Made by a program: the position numbers and the translations under genes
The notes under the pieces: model-generated
Told to the model about the DNA's origin: nothing
What the model saw: only the letters and a program-made list of their open reading frames with translations
The model's database searches: none
NCBI GenBank assembly: GCA_038229295.1
Contig: JBBROO010000032.1
Span: 1 to 36,119, forward strand
Source of the DNA: JAJPGZ01 sp038229295
GTDB lineage: Bacteria > Verrucomicrobiota > Verrucomicrobiia > Chthoniobacterales > UBA10450
DNA length: 36,119 nucleotides
Direction of reading: 5' to 3'
Shown here: positions 18,246 to 25,932 of the stretch, piece by piece
Numbering within the stretch: position 1 is the stretch's first letter
Layout of the letters: each line of letters begins with the position of its first letter

Positions 18246-18941
18246 ATGATCGCTATCACATTCGCGCTGCCGGCGGAAAGTTCAAATCTGATTGCGCTCG
18301 TTAGGGAGAAAAAGGTTGATAAAAACAAAATTGTTTGCGGCAAGATCGACAATCGCAATGTCGCCATTCTGCACACCGGCGTCGGCCGCAAAAGTTGCGA
18401 GCGCAAGATCGACAGCTTCTTCAGCGAGGTCCGACCGGATGTGTTAGTAAGCGCGGGATTCGCCGGTGGAGTAGGCGACGATTTAAATGTCGGCGATTTG
18501 ATTCTGGCCGAAAACTTTTCGGATGCCGCGTTGCTTTCACGCGTGCGTCAACGGCTCGAGGGCAACACACGCACGGGGAATCTCTTAACATCAACATCGG
18601 TCGTCGATTCAATTTCAGAACGAAATGAAGCCGCACGGGCGAGCGGCGCGGATGCAGTCGACATGGAAACGGAAGTGATCGCGCAGGCCTGTGGGACGCG
18701 TTCCATTCCGCTGCTTTCGTTGCGCGTCATCAGCGACAGCGTGCGTGAACCTTTGCCGGCGCCGCCGCATATTTTGTTCGACATCGAGCGACAGCGAACA
18801 CCGGCCACGAAAGTGATTGCTCATTTCCTAACGAATCCAAAGCGCATTCGCTCTCTGATGCATTTCGCAAAGCGAATCGCGGAAGCGCGCGCCCGCCTAA
18901 CGGATGCGATCGTTACGGTGGTGCGAGAATTGGCTGGTTAA
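18246..18941 (+). CDS. Nucleosidase/phosphorylase of the PNP_UDP (MTAN-like) family
   Basis: A protein of about 231 residues from the ATG at 18246. Characteristic parts are ITFALPAES at the N-terminus, NVAILHTGVGRKSC, LVSAGFAGGVGDDLNVGDLIL and GADAVDMETEVIAQACG, the purine/ribose-binding VDME motif. This is the pattern of 5'-methylthioadenosine/S-adenosylhomocysteine nucleosidases and the hopanoid-associated phosphorylase HpnG. The substrate is undetermined, because the protein is shorter and diverged between these motifs. Its stop codon overlaps that of the convergent CDF gene. Two decamer copies encode KID within it. Confidence 0.8.
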   Translation: MIAITFALPAESSNLIALVREKKVDKNKIVCGKIDNRNVAILHTGVGRKSCERKIDSFFSEVRPDVLVSAGFAGGVGDDLNVGDLILAENFSDAALLSRVRQRLEGNTRTGNLLTSTSVVDSISERNEAARASGADAVDMETEVIAQACGTRSIPLLSLRVISDSVREPLPAPPHILFDIERQRTPATKVIAHFLTNPKRIRSLMHFAKRIAEARARLTDAIVTVVRELAG

Positions 18942-19846
18942 GAATCGACCCCCGCGGGTTCGATGTGCACCAGCACGTCAGCGATGCGGGCGTCTGTTTT
19001 TTGAATCGCGCGCTTCACTTCGTGCGCAATGTCGTGGCCTTCGCGGACGGTGATGTCTCCGTTGACTCCGACGTGAAGATCGACATAGAAACTCAAACCC
19101 ATTTTGCGGACGTAACTTTTTTCAACTTCGATAACACCCGGAACCGATGCCGCGGCTTTCCGGACAAGATCGACAATCTGACCCTGCGGGGCCGTGTCCA
19201 TGATCTCCTGCAAGGCCGGTTTCAATAATCGGTAGCCGTTCGCGCCAATCAATCCGCAAGCGAAAATGGCCGCCCAATTATCTGCGCCTTGCCAGCCTTC
19301 GCCGCCAAAAAGCGAAAGCGAAATTCCGATGAAGGCCGCGACCGAAGTCATGGCGTCCGTGCGATGATGCCACGCGTCAGTCTGGACGGCGGTGCTTTCG
19401 ACATCGCGCCCAAAGCGAATGACGTAACGATACAAAATTTCCTTCACCACGATGGCGACCAGCAAAACGGCGAGGGTGAACGGCGCGGGCGCGTGATGCG
19501 GCAGAAAAAGTTCGCGCACGCTTTGGATGGCGATTCCAAATGCACTCGCGAGAACGCCGATCGAGACAACGATCGCGGCGATCGGTTCGGCTTTGCCGTG
19601 GCCGTAGGGATGCGTTTCATCGGGCGGACGTGCCGCGACTTTTAAGCCGCCCCAGATGATGATTGATCCGGCAATGTCGAGTGTCGATTCGACTCCGTCG
19701 GCAATCAGGACGTAGGCGTTGCCGAGTAAGCCGGCGGTGATTTTGGCGACGGCCAGTAGAACATTTATGACGAAACCGCGCAGAGCGACGCGCGCGCCAG
19801 TTTGCAGATTACTGGCGGACGCGTGAGGATGCGCTGCGGAAGTCAT
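18938..19846 (-). CDS. Cation diffusion facilitator (CDF) metal transporter
   Basis: The 302-residue protein has six predicted membrane helices in the first 200 residues and a cytoplasmic C-terminal domain (VPGVIEVEKSYVRKMGLSFYVDLHVGVNGDITVREGHDIAHEVKRAI). The metal-site motifs are ADGVESTLDIAGS (helix 2 D-x3-D type) and DAWHHRTDAMTSVAAFIG (helix 5 HxxxD). HPYGHGKAEPIAAIVVS is the family signature between helices 2 and 3. It exports divalent metals such as Zn, Fe or Mn in exchange for protons; the exact metal cannot be read. The start is divergent from the MDR reductase gene with only 2 bp between them. Confidence 0.94.
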   Translation of the reverse strand: MTSAAHPHASASNLQTGARVALRGFVINVLLAVAKITAGLLGNAYVLIADGVESTLDIAGSIIIWGGLKVAARPPDETHPYGHGKAEPIAAIVVSIGVLASAFGIAIQSVRELFLPHHAPAPFTLAVLLVAIVVKEILYRYVIRFGRDVESTAVQTDAWHHRTDAMTSVAAFIGISLSLFGGEGWQGADNWAAIFACGLIGANGYRLLKPALQEIMDTAPQGQIVDLVRKAAASVPGVIEVEKSYVRKMGLSFYVDLHVGVNGDITVREGHDIAHEVKRAIQKTDARIADVLVHIEPAGVDS

Positions 19847-19848
19847 CG

Positions 19849-20838
19849 ATGAAAGAAAGCATTAACGTGGCGGTTTACGAAACGCACGGAAATCCGGCGG
19901 ATGTTTCGCGGGTGGAGACGCAGCCGTGGCCGAAGCCGGCGGCGCACGAGGCCGTTGTGCAAATGCGCGCGGCGCCGATTAATCCGGCGGACCTGAATGC
20001 GATCGAAGGAAAATATCCGGGCCGCCGCGAAGTGCCGGCGGTTCCGGGCATGGAAGGCGCAGGTGTCGTTGTCGATCTTGGGAGTGAGGTGCGGAATTTG
20101 GAAATAGGCGCGCTCGTTATCCTGCCGCACAATTTAGGAACGTGGCGCGATGCTGTCGCGGTCGAAGGGGAGAAGCTGGTGGTTGTTCCGCCGGAGATCG
20201 AACCGATCCAAGCGGCGATGTTAAAAATCAACCCGATGACTGCGTGGCGAATGCTGCATGGTTATGTCGATCTTGCGAAGGGCGATTGGTTGATTCAAAA
20301 CGCGGCCAATTCGGCGGCCGGCCGCGCAGTGATTCAGATCGCACATGAGCTTGGTTTCAAAACGGTCAACGTCGTTAGGCGTGAAGAATTGATTGAGGAA
20401 TTGCGCGCCGAAGGTGGCGATGTCGTATTGGTCGATGGAGAAAATCTGCGCGACGAAGTGAAGACTGCGACGGACGGTGCGCCGATTCGTTTGGCGCTCA
20501 ATGCGGTCGGCGGAGAAAGCGCTTTGCGATTGGCGAACACGCTTGCGCCAGGATCGACAATGGTGACTTACGGCGCGATGAGTTTGCAGCCGCTCAAAAT
20601 TCCGAACGGCTTGCTCATCTTTAAGGATCTGCGCTTTCGCGGCATCTGGATTAACCAATGGTACGATCGCGCGATGATGGCAGAGCGGATGGAAGCGTTT
20701 CAGGCGTTGTTCGGAATGGCAAAACGGGGGTTGTTGCGGACTAAAGTTGAGAAGTCGTACCGATTGAGCGAAGTCAAAGCGGCGGTGGCACACGCGGCAC
20801 AAAGCAAGCGTGAGGGGAAAATCATTTTCGAATTTTAA
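19849..20838 (+). CDS. MDR-superfamily reductase, 2-enoyl thioester reductase (MECR)-like
   Basis: A 329-residue medium-chain dehydrogenase/reductase. The N-terminal catalytic domain has APINPADLNAIEGKYPGRREVPAVPGMEGAGVV; the NADPH-binding domain has LIQNAANSAAGRAVIQIAHELG. Absence of the zinc-binding cysteines and presence of the NAANSA motif favour the trans-2-enoyl-CoA reductase/quinone reductase branch over zinc alcohol dehydrogenases. It would reduce 2-enoyl thioesters with NADPH. It is followed 2 bp later by the flavoprotein gene, so the two form an operon. Confidence 0.85.
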   Translation: MKESINVAVYETHGNPADVSRVETQPWPKPAAHEAVVQMRAAPINPADLNAIEGKYPGRREVPAVPGMEGAGVVVDLGSEVRNLEIGALVILPHNLGTWRDAVAVEGEKLVVVPPEIEPIQAAMLKINPMTAWRMLHGYVDLAKGDWLIQNAANSAAGRAVIQIAHELGFKTVNVVRREELIEELRAEGGDVVLVDGENLRDEVKTATDGAPIRLALNAVGGESALRLANTLAPGSTMVTYGAMSLQPLKIPNGLLIFKDLRFRGIWINQWYDRAMMAERMEAFQALFGMAKRGLLRTKVEKSYRLSEVKAAVAHAAQSKREGKIIFEF

Positions 20839-20840
20839 GT

Positions 20841-22016
20841 GTGACTGTAATTGTTGTCGGAGCGGGAATTAACGGGGTTATCTCCGCGATTGAGTTAAAA
20901 AAACGAGGCCACGATGTCGATCTTATCGACCCCGGTCCCCTGCCTCATCCATTGGCTGCTTCGACCGATGTGAGTAAGGCGGTTCGCGCTGCTTACGGCG
21001 CGGACGAGGAATACACGGAACTGGCGGCCCGCGCGATTCGCGAATGGCGGAATTGGAATGACGAACTGGGCGCCGATCTTTACCGTGAGGTCGGCTTCCT
21101 GCTGCTCCGACAACGGCCGCTGCAACCGGGTGATTTTGAATACGAAAGCCGAAAACTCTTTGAGCAGCGAGGTGACAGATTCGATCGTATCGACGCGGAT
21201 GAATTGCGAAAACGGTTCCCGGCGTGGAATGCCGAACGATATTGCGATGGGTTGTTGGAGATCGAGGCCGGATACGTCGAAAGTGCCCGCGCGGTTTCAG
21301 CATTAATCAAGCGCGCAGAATCTTTCGGTGTAAGACTTCGGGCCGGCAGTCGCGTTGCTCGATTAGATGAAACGAACAGACGGGTGAGCGGCGTTGTCCT
21401 CGATGATGGAGAAAACATTCGCGGAAACGCGGTGGTTCTCGCAGCTGGGGCGTGGACTCCATACCTGCTGCCATTCACGCACCAGTTTCTTCATGCCGCC
21501 GGTCAACCGGTGTTTCATCTCCGACCGGAGCGGCCGGAGTTTTTTCACGCGAATCGTTTCCCGGTTTTTGCAGCCGATATTACGACGACCGGTTACTACG
21601 GTTTCCCGATCAATGGCGATGGCGTCGTAAAAATTGCCAATCACGGCAATGGACGCGAAATGTCGCCCGATTCCGCGGAACGCGCGGTGACCCGCGAAGA
21701 CGAGGAAAATTTGCGCGAGTTTTTGTCGGGAACATTTCCCGCGCTGGTCGATGCGCCGATCGTTCATACGCGCGTCTGTATGTATTGCGACACGCACGAT
21801 GGACATTTTTGGATCGCGCGCGATCCCGACCGGGAAGGCTTAATCATCGCGGCGGGCGATTGCGGACACGGATTTAAGTTCGCTCCCCTTCTCGGCGATA
21901 TCATTGCCGACGTAGTCGAAGAAAAAGAGAATCCGCTATTGCGAAAGTTTCGTTGGCGACCAGAGGTGCGTCTAGGAACTGGCCAGGACGCCGCGCGGTT
22001 TCGCCCGCAGCTTTAG
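20841..22016 (+). CDS. FAD-dependent amine/amino-acid oxidase (DAO fold, sarcosine-oxidase-like)
   Basis: The 391-residue protein starts at a GTG and opens with the dinucleotide-binding motif VVGAGINGVISAIELKKRGHDVDLID. The C-terminal half has VCMYCDTHDGHFWIARDP and GDCGHGFKFAPLLGDIIAD. In monomeric sarcosine oxidase and N-methyltryptophan oxidase the Cys in the equivalent CxY segment binds FAD covalently and the GxGHGFK segment contacts the flavin. The substrate, an N-methyl or D-amino acid or other secondary amine, is not predictable. It follows the MDR reductase with 2 bp between. Confidence 0.88.
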   Translation: MTVIVVGAGINGVISAIELKKRGHDVDLIDPGPLPHPLAASTDVSKAVRAAYGADEEYTELAARAIREWRNWNDELGADLYREVGFLLLRQRPLQPGDFEYESRKLFEQRGDRFDRIDADELRKRFPAWNAERYCDGLLEIEAGYVESARAVSALIKRAESFGVRLRAGSRVARLDETNRRVSGVVLDDGENIRGNAVVLAAGAWTPYLLPFTHQFLHAAGQPVFHLRPERPEFFHANRFPVFAADITTTGYYGFPINGDGVVKIANHGNGREMSPDSAERAVTREDEENLREFLSGTFPALVDAPIVHTRVCMYCDTHDGHFWIARDPDREGLIIAAGDCGHGFKFAPLLGDIIADVVEEKENPLLRKFRWRPEVRLGTGQDAARFRPQL

Positions 22017-22051
22017 CAAGATCGACAACGGAGTCGGCAGGAGCCGAGCAT

Positions 22052-22522
22052 CTACTCTTTCTCGGCCGGCTCTTTCTTCGGCTGACGCTTTAGCAATGTG
22101 ATCTGTTTGATGCGCGCGGAATCGGACGGACTCCACGTCGCGACATCGGGATCGTCTTTGAAAGCGTTATGGACGATGCGGCGCTCATAGGAATTCATCG
22201 GCTCGAGTTGCAACGAGCGCCCACTAATCCTCACTCGTTCCGCCAATTCGCGCACGCGCTGCACGATCCGATCTTCGCGCATCGAACGGTAATGTTCGCA
22301 ATCGACAATGACTTTAGGCGCGTCTTTGTCTTTCGTTTGCAGCAACCGATTCAGCAAGAACTGCGTCGCTTCCAGCGTTTCGCCATCGCGTCCGATGATG
22401 CGCCGGCTCTCTTCTGTGTAAATCTGCAGAACGAGATTGCCAGCTTCGTTCTGCATCTCCTGAATTTCGACAACGAAACCGAGGAAACCGAGAATGGTAT
22501 CAAGCAATTCTTTCGGCGTCAT
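22052..22522 (-). CDS. khpB: KhpB/Jag-like KH-R3H RNA-binding protein
   Basis: A 156-residue protein with a KH domain (ESRRIIGRDGETLEATQFLLNRLLQ, including the GRDG loop) and a C-terminal R3H domain (VRELAERVRISGRSLQLEPMNSYERRIVHNAFKDD). The N-terminal Jag domain is short (about 30 residues). KhpB binds RNA and affects cell division and elongation in other bacteria. It is the last gene of the rnpA-yidD-yidC-khpB block, and its start overlaps the yidC stop. Confidence 0.93.
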   Translation of the reverse strand: MTPKELLDTILGFLGFVVEIQEMQNEAGNLVLQIYTEESRRIIGRDGETLEATQFLLNRLLQTKDKDAPKVIVDCEHYRSMREDRIVQRVRELAERVRISGRSLQLEPMNSYERRIVHNAFKDDPDVATWSPSDSARIKQITLLKRQPKKEPAEKE

Positions 22523-24240
22523 AATCGTTTCTTTTTTCCTGCCGCGATCCTTTCCAAGGTCGGCACCGGTTGCCTACGGTTCTGGTACAGCTGCAGAATC
22601 GTTAACAGGTTCTGAGTTGTATAATACAAAGCGAGCGCGGCTGCAAAATTGTAACAGAACACGACGAAGATGATCGGCATGAACATCATCACGCGCTGCT
22701 GGGTGGGATCGCCGCTTTTCGGTGTGAGCTGCATCATCCAAACGTTCGTTAGGGCCATCAAAATCGGAAGCACATTCAGCGGCCAGCCGATTCCCGGGAT
22801 ATGCGCCACCGTGTCTGGTTGCGACAAATCACGGATCCAAAGAAAGCTCGAATTTCTGAGCTCGACCGCCTGACGCAACATGGTGAAGAGACCGAAAAAG
22901 ATTGGAATCTGAATGACCATCGGCAAACAGCCGCCGACCGGATTGATCCCGTAATCCTTGTAAAGCTTCATCAGCTCCTGATTCATCCGCGTCGGGTCGT
23001 CCTTATATTTTTCGCGCAGCTCCTGCATTTTCGGCGAGAGCGCGGACATCTGCCGGGCCGACTTGTTTGCCTTGTTTTGAATCGGCCACAGGATTGCTTT
23101 GACGATGACGGTCAATGCCAGAATCGCCGCCGCGTAATTTCCCAGCGCGCTGTGCAGCGTGTTCAGCGCGTTCAGCAAAGTCTGGCAGACGATCTTGAAG
23201 ATGCCGAACTCCATGACCTCCGCTTCGTTATGCTCGAGCAACGAGAGGCGATGATAAATTTTTGGCCCGGCATAGATTTGGAAACGCTCACTGCGAGTCT
23301 GTCCCGGCTGCAATTCAAATCCCGACATGTGCATCGCGCCTTCAATTCCGTAAAGCTTCTGCTCCGCGTTCACGTCAAAGCGCCGCGCCCAGACCATGTC
23401 GGATTTGCCCGTGAGCGGCGCGATCAACGTCGTGAAAAATTGATTGCTCACCGCCGCCCACTCCGCGCCTTTGAGATTCTCTTGATAAAATTGCTGCGGC
23501 ACGCGTTGCCCGATTCCGAAAAGACCGCCGCCGCCGCCGAACCAGCCGACATCAATTCCTTTCGCGCTGCCGTTCACACACCAGACCAGCCGAGTGTAAG
23601 TCGCGTAATCATTGCGATGAATCGCCGAAGCCGAGCCGAGCGCGAGCGCATATCCCGGATTCGTGTACGGCTTCGTCCCCGCGTTCGTAAGATCGACATC
23701 TAACTCGACCAGGAACGCGTCCTTCTTTTCAGTGGTCGTCGGGAAAAAGAATTTTTTCCGAATCGCGATTTGCTCCGCCGTCACGTGATCGAGCTGCACC
23801 GCATCACCTTGCTTTGTGATTTTGAATTCCGCTAAAGCCGGAGCGGCCGGATTTTCAATCAGCGCACCGATCGGAGTATGCTCGCCCGAGTTCAGCGTCA
23901 CATTTTTGTTTTCCTCGGCGACGTGATGAAGCAACACCGCTTGCGCGATGCCTCCACCGCGATTGGTCAGATGCAACTCGACGTCGGCGTTGCGCAACGT
24001 TTCCGTTACTTCCGGAAATGACGAAGCGGACGGCGTCGCTTGCGTCGCGGGAATGGCGGGAGGCGGAGAGAACGCTGCCGAAGAATCAGGCGCTGTCGCG
24101 ACCGGCGTCGGAGAAATAGTTGCCGCCGGTCCGGTGGCCGCGAGCGATTGTCGCGGCTGCACTTGTTTCGCGACGTAGACTTGCCACAAGACGAGCGCAA
24201 TCGCGCAAAGCACAACGGCAGACCATGACGTTCGATCCAT
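22519..24240 (-). CDS. yidC: Membrane protein insertase YidC
   Basis: The 573-residue protein has an N-terminal membrane anchor (SAVVLCAIALVLWQVYVAK), a proline/alanine-rich linker and the large periplasmic beta domain of Gram-negative YidC. The C-terminal 60-kDa insertase domain (about 360-573) has the conserved KAILWPIQNKANKSARQMSALSPKMQELREKYKDDPTRMNQELMKLYKDYGINPVGGCLPMVIQIPIFFGLF. The hydrophilic-groove arginine should be the one in KSARQM. It inserts membrane proteins with or without SecYEG. It is in an operon with yidD upstream and khpB downstream. Confidence 0.97.
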   Translation of the reverse strand: MDRTSWSAVVLCAIALVLWQVYVAKQVQPRQSLAATGPAATISPTPVATAPDSSAAFSPPPAIPATQATPSASSFPEVTETLRNADVELHLTNRGGGIAQAVLLHHVAEENKNVTLNSGEHTPIGALIENPAAPALAEFKITKQGDAVQLDHVTAEQIAIRKKFFFPTTTEKKDAFLVELDVDLTNAGTKPYTNPGYALALGSASAIHRNDYATYTRLVWCVNGSAKGIDVGWFGGGGGLFGIGQRVPQQFYQENLKGAEWAAVSNQFFTTLIAPLTGKSDMVWARRFDVNAEQKLYGIEGAMHMSGFELQPGQTRSERFQIYAGPKIYHRLSLLEHNEAEVMEFGIFKIVCQTLLNALNTLHSALGNYAAAILALTVIVKAILWPIQNKANKSARQMSALSPKMQELREKYKDDPTRMNQELMKLYKDYGINPVGGCLPMVIQIPIFFGLFTMLRQAVELRNSSFLWIRDLSQPDTVAHIPGIGWPLNVLPILMALTNVWMMQLTPKSGDPTQQRVMMFMPIIFVVFCYNFAAALALYYTTQNLLTILQLYQNRRQPVPTLERIAAGKKKRL

Positions 24241-24261
24241 AAAAATTTTTGTGGCGGCTAA

Positions 24262-24528
24262 TCACACGCAGCGATCCGTAAGATCGACAACGAAACCTCG
24301 CGGCGGCACCGGATCATGACCGGATGCGCCCCAAGGATGACAGCGCGCGATTCGGCGCATGCCTAGCCAGCTTCCGCGCACGACACCGTGCGTCTCGACT
24401 GATTGCAAAAAATATTCCGAGCAGGTCGGCGCAAAGCGGCAGCCCGAGTTCGGACCCGCGAGAACGGTCAAGATCGGCGAAAGCGTAGCCTGATAAATTC
24501 GGATAAAAATACGAACGAGTGCGCGCAT
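24262..24528 (-). CDS. yidD: Membrane protein insertion efficiency factor YidD
   Basis: From the ATG at 24528, which overlaps the rnpA stop as TGATG, this is 88 residues, the family's usual size; the frame upstream is longer but covers rnpA. Conserved YidD features are visible: IYQATLSPILTVLAGPNSGCRFAPTCSEYFLQSVETHGVVRGSWLGMRRIARCHPWGASGHDPVP, including the Cys residues of CRFAPTCS and RCHPW. It helps YidC-dependent insertion at the inner membrane. A decamer copy encodes VDL near its C-terminus. Confidence 0.95.
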   Translation of the reverse strand: MRALVRIFIRIYQATLSPILTVLAGPNSGCRFAPTCSEYFLQSVETHGVVRGSWLGMRRIARCHPWGASGHDPVPPRGFVVDLTDRCV

Positions 24529-24875
24529 CAGGGCGCTAGAATAGAAGCACGCTTCGCCAGACGCAACCATTCAGCTTCCAGTTCCACGTAGCTGGCGCGC
24601 GCTGCGCCCGGCCCCGCGATAATCACGAACCATGTTCCATCGACAATGGCGTGTTGATGATGACGAACGATCTCGCGCAGCCGGCGTCGCACGCGATTTC
24701 GCACGACGGCGCCGCCTACTTTGCGCGACGTAATAAATCCGGCCCGCGTCGGCGCAAGATCGACATGGAGCACGCCTAACGAGATCAGCGCGCCGCGAAT
24801 TTTTCGGCCCTCCGCCCGAACGCGCGCAAATTCCGATGGAAGCGTCAGTCGTCGCGATTTCGGGAATGACAGCAA
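24528..24875 (-). CDS. rnpA: Ribonuclease P protein component RnpA
   Basis: A 115-residue basic protein that supports the RNase P RNA in tRNA 5' maturation. Family marks are KSRRLTLPSEFARVRAEGRK at the N-terminus and the RNR-type motif SRKVGGAVVRNRVRRRLREIVRHH. The start is TTG at 24875, inside the first bases of a palindromic repeat. No in-frame ATG lies close by, so the start is moderately certain. Unusually, rpmH does not precede it. A decamer copy encodes VDL in LHVDLAPT. Confidence 0.94.
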   Translation of the reverse strand: MLSFPKSRRLTLPSEFARVRAEGRKIRGALISLGVLHVDLAPTRAGFITSRKVGGAVVRNRVRRRLREIVRHHQHAIVDGTWFVIIAGPGAARASYVELEAEWLRLAKRASILAP

Positions 24876-24946
24876 GGTGGATCGGCTTCTCCGAAGACGA
24901 TGTTAATAAGGCGGCGAAGCCGCATAAGTTTACCAACGCGCCACCT
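24874..24946. repeat. REP/MITE-like palindromic element (copy 2)
   Basis: Shares the 22-bp core and flanking sequence with the element at 2923-3011. It begins AAGGTGGATC and ends CCACCT, with a central GGCGGCGAAGCCGC hairpin. It exactly fills the gap between rnpA and the DUF1761 gene: its left end includes part of the rnpA TTG start codon and its right end part of the DUF1761 stop codon. Confidence 0.7.
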
Positions 24947-25358
24947 ATCGCCAACTGATTAAAATGATCGCGAGCAAAAGTGCGCCGACGAAATAATAAC
25001 TCGCATCCACGAACCACATCTTCGTCGACTTCCCTTCCCAGATCGAAGTCATCGTCACAGCGGTTCCGGCGAAACCGATTCCGGTCGCAGCGGCAATTTT
25101 CAAGGCGTGACCCATGTCGGCGAAACCGGTTCGCGAAATCAAGTAGGCCATGGCCGCAGCTGTGAGCAGATTCAGGACGAAAGTGCTCAGCAGCTTCGGG
25201 CCCATCGCGCCGGTTGGCCCGGGCTGTCCGCCGCGAAGCCGCGTGTGTTCGGCCATGTAAATTTTTCCGAACAAGAGTGAATACCAAACATAACCTAACA
25301 CCCAGTAGGCCACGCCCGCGCAAAGAATTGCCAACCAATTAAGTCCGAGCCAGTTCAT
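24945..25358 (-). CDS. DUF1761 four-helix membrane protein
   Basis: A 137-residue integral membrane protein with about four hydrophobic segments (LAILCAGVAYWVLGYVWYSLLFG, LLSTFVLNLLTAAAMAYLIS, ALKIAAATGIGFAGTAVTM, YYFVGALLLAIILIS) and the DUF1761 pattern ending with a WF(V)DASYYFVGALLLAIILISWR tail. Its function is unknown. It sits where rpmH would be expected before rnpA, but a repeat element lies between and co-transcription with rnpA is not certain. Two decamer copies lie in its 5' leader. Confidence 0.82.
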   Translation of the reverse strand: MNWLGLNWLAILCAGVAYWVLGYVWYSLLFGKIYMAEHTRLRGGQPGPTGAMGPKLLSTFVLNLLTAAAMAYLISRTGFADMGHALKIAAATGIGFAGTAVTMTSIWEGKSTKMWFVDASYYFVGALLLAIILISWR

Positions 25359-25372
25359 GCCGCCGTTCTATA

Positions 25373-25397
25373 TGTCGATCTTGCGCTTGTCGATCTT
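25373..25397 (-). repeat. Head-to-tail pair of the AAGATCGACA decamer
   Basis: Two exact minus-strand copies (25397-25388 and 25382-25373), 15 bp apart, lie 15 nt upstream of the DUF1761 start and just after the lipoprotein terminator. Confidence 0.9.
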
Positions 25398-25408
25398 GCA
25401 ATCCGTAC

Positions 25409-25445
25409 AGCAAAAATCTTCCCCCGCTTGCGCAGGGGAAGATTT
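25409..25445 (-). terminator. Intrinsic terminator after the small lipoprotein genes
   Basis: AAATCTTCCCC (25414-25424) and GGGGAAGATTT (25435-25445) form a perfect 11-bp stem around a CGCTTGCGCA loop that can pair further. On the minus strand the stem ends in TTTTTG. It lies about 22 nt downstream of the stop of the lipoprotein at 25468. Confidence 0.88.
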
Positions 25446-25467
25446 CGCAAAACTAAACTGGTTTCGG

Positions 25468-25668
25468 TTACGGAGTCGGTGACGACGTCGTCGTATTGAT
25501 CGTCGTGTTGTTGGTCTCGCTCTTCGTCGCAGGAGCCGGTGACTCCTTCACGATGGTCGTGTTATTCTCCGTCTTTTTCTCCCCGGGCGGTGTGGCCACG
25601 GTGGTTTCTTTTTGTTCGCAAGCACCCAGCAAAACGATGCTGGCCAGTAGGCAGATGTATTTTGTCAT
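25468..25668 (-). CDS. Small lipoprotein, Thr/Asn-rich
   Basis: A 66-residue protein with a signal peptide and lipobox (MTKYICLLASIVLLGAC), so Cys17 is likely lipidated. The mature part EQKETTVATPPGEKK and the rest is a flexible Thr/Asn/Ser/Pro-rich tail ending SSPTP. No function is known. It is homologous to the next small lipoprotein upstream (25704-25859), sharing the signal region, AC-EQK and the Thr-rich S-P-T-P end: a tandem duplication. A strong terminator follows. Confidence 0.78.
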   Translation of the reverse strand: MTKYICLLASIVLLGACEQKETTVATPPGEKKTENNTTIVKESPAPATKSETNNTTINTTTSSPTP

Positions 25669-25703
25669 AAATATTCCTTAAGTTGAGGTTTCGTTAGTCC
25701 CAA

Positions 25704-25859
25704 TCAGGGGGTTGGAGACGGTGACGTGGTTGTCGTTGTGGTGGTCGACTCCGAAGAAGTCGTCCCACTCGGGCTAGCCGCCGGGGCGACAGTTTCATTT
25801 TTTTGTTCACATGCCGCGAGTAGCGCAGCGCCAGCCAGAATGCAGATGTATTTCTTCAT
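25704..25859 (-). CDS. Small lipoprotein, paralogue of the neighbour
   Basis: Reading the complement from ATG at 25859 gives 51 residues: signal peptide and lipobox MKKYICILAGAALLAAC, then EQKNETVAPAASPSG and a Ser/Thr-rich tail ending SPSPTP. It shares KYIC, A-C-EQK, ETVA and the terminal PTP with the 66-residue lipoprotein just downstream. Likely co-transcribed with it. Confidence 0.72.
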   Translation of the reverse strand: MKKYICILAGAALLAACEQKNETVAPAASPSGTTSSESTTTTTTTSPSPTP

Positions 25860-25932
25860 AGTTTGGGATTTGAGTGGTCAATATCGGTTAATGATGAATC
25901 GGGGCAAGCAACCTTTTCGGTCTTAATCTAAT

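Noticed and set aside
24571..25338. 255-codon minus-strand frame over rnpA and DUF1761
   Set aside because: Out of frame with both real genes and rich in Arg; it has no domain.
3011..25397. Decamer pairs as transcription terminators
   Set aside because: Copies are direct, not inverted, and have no U-tract; no hairpin forms.
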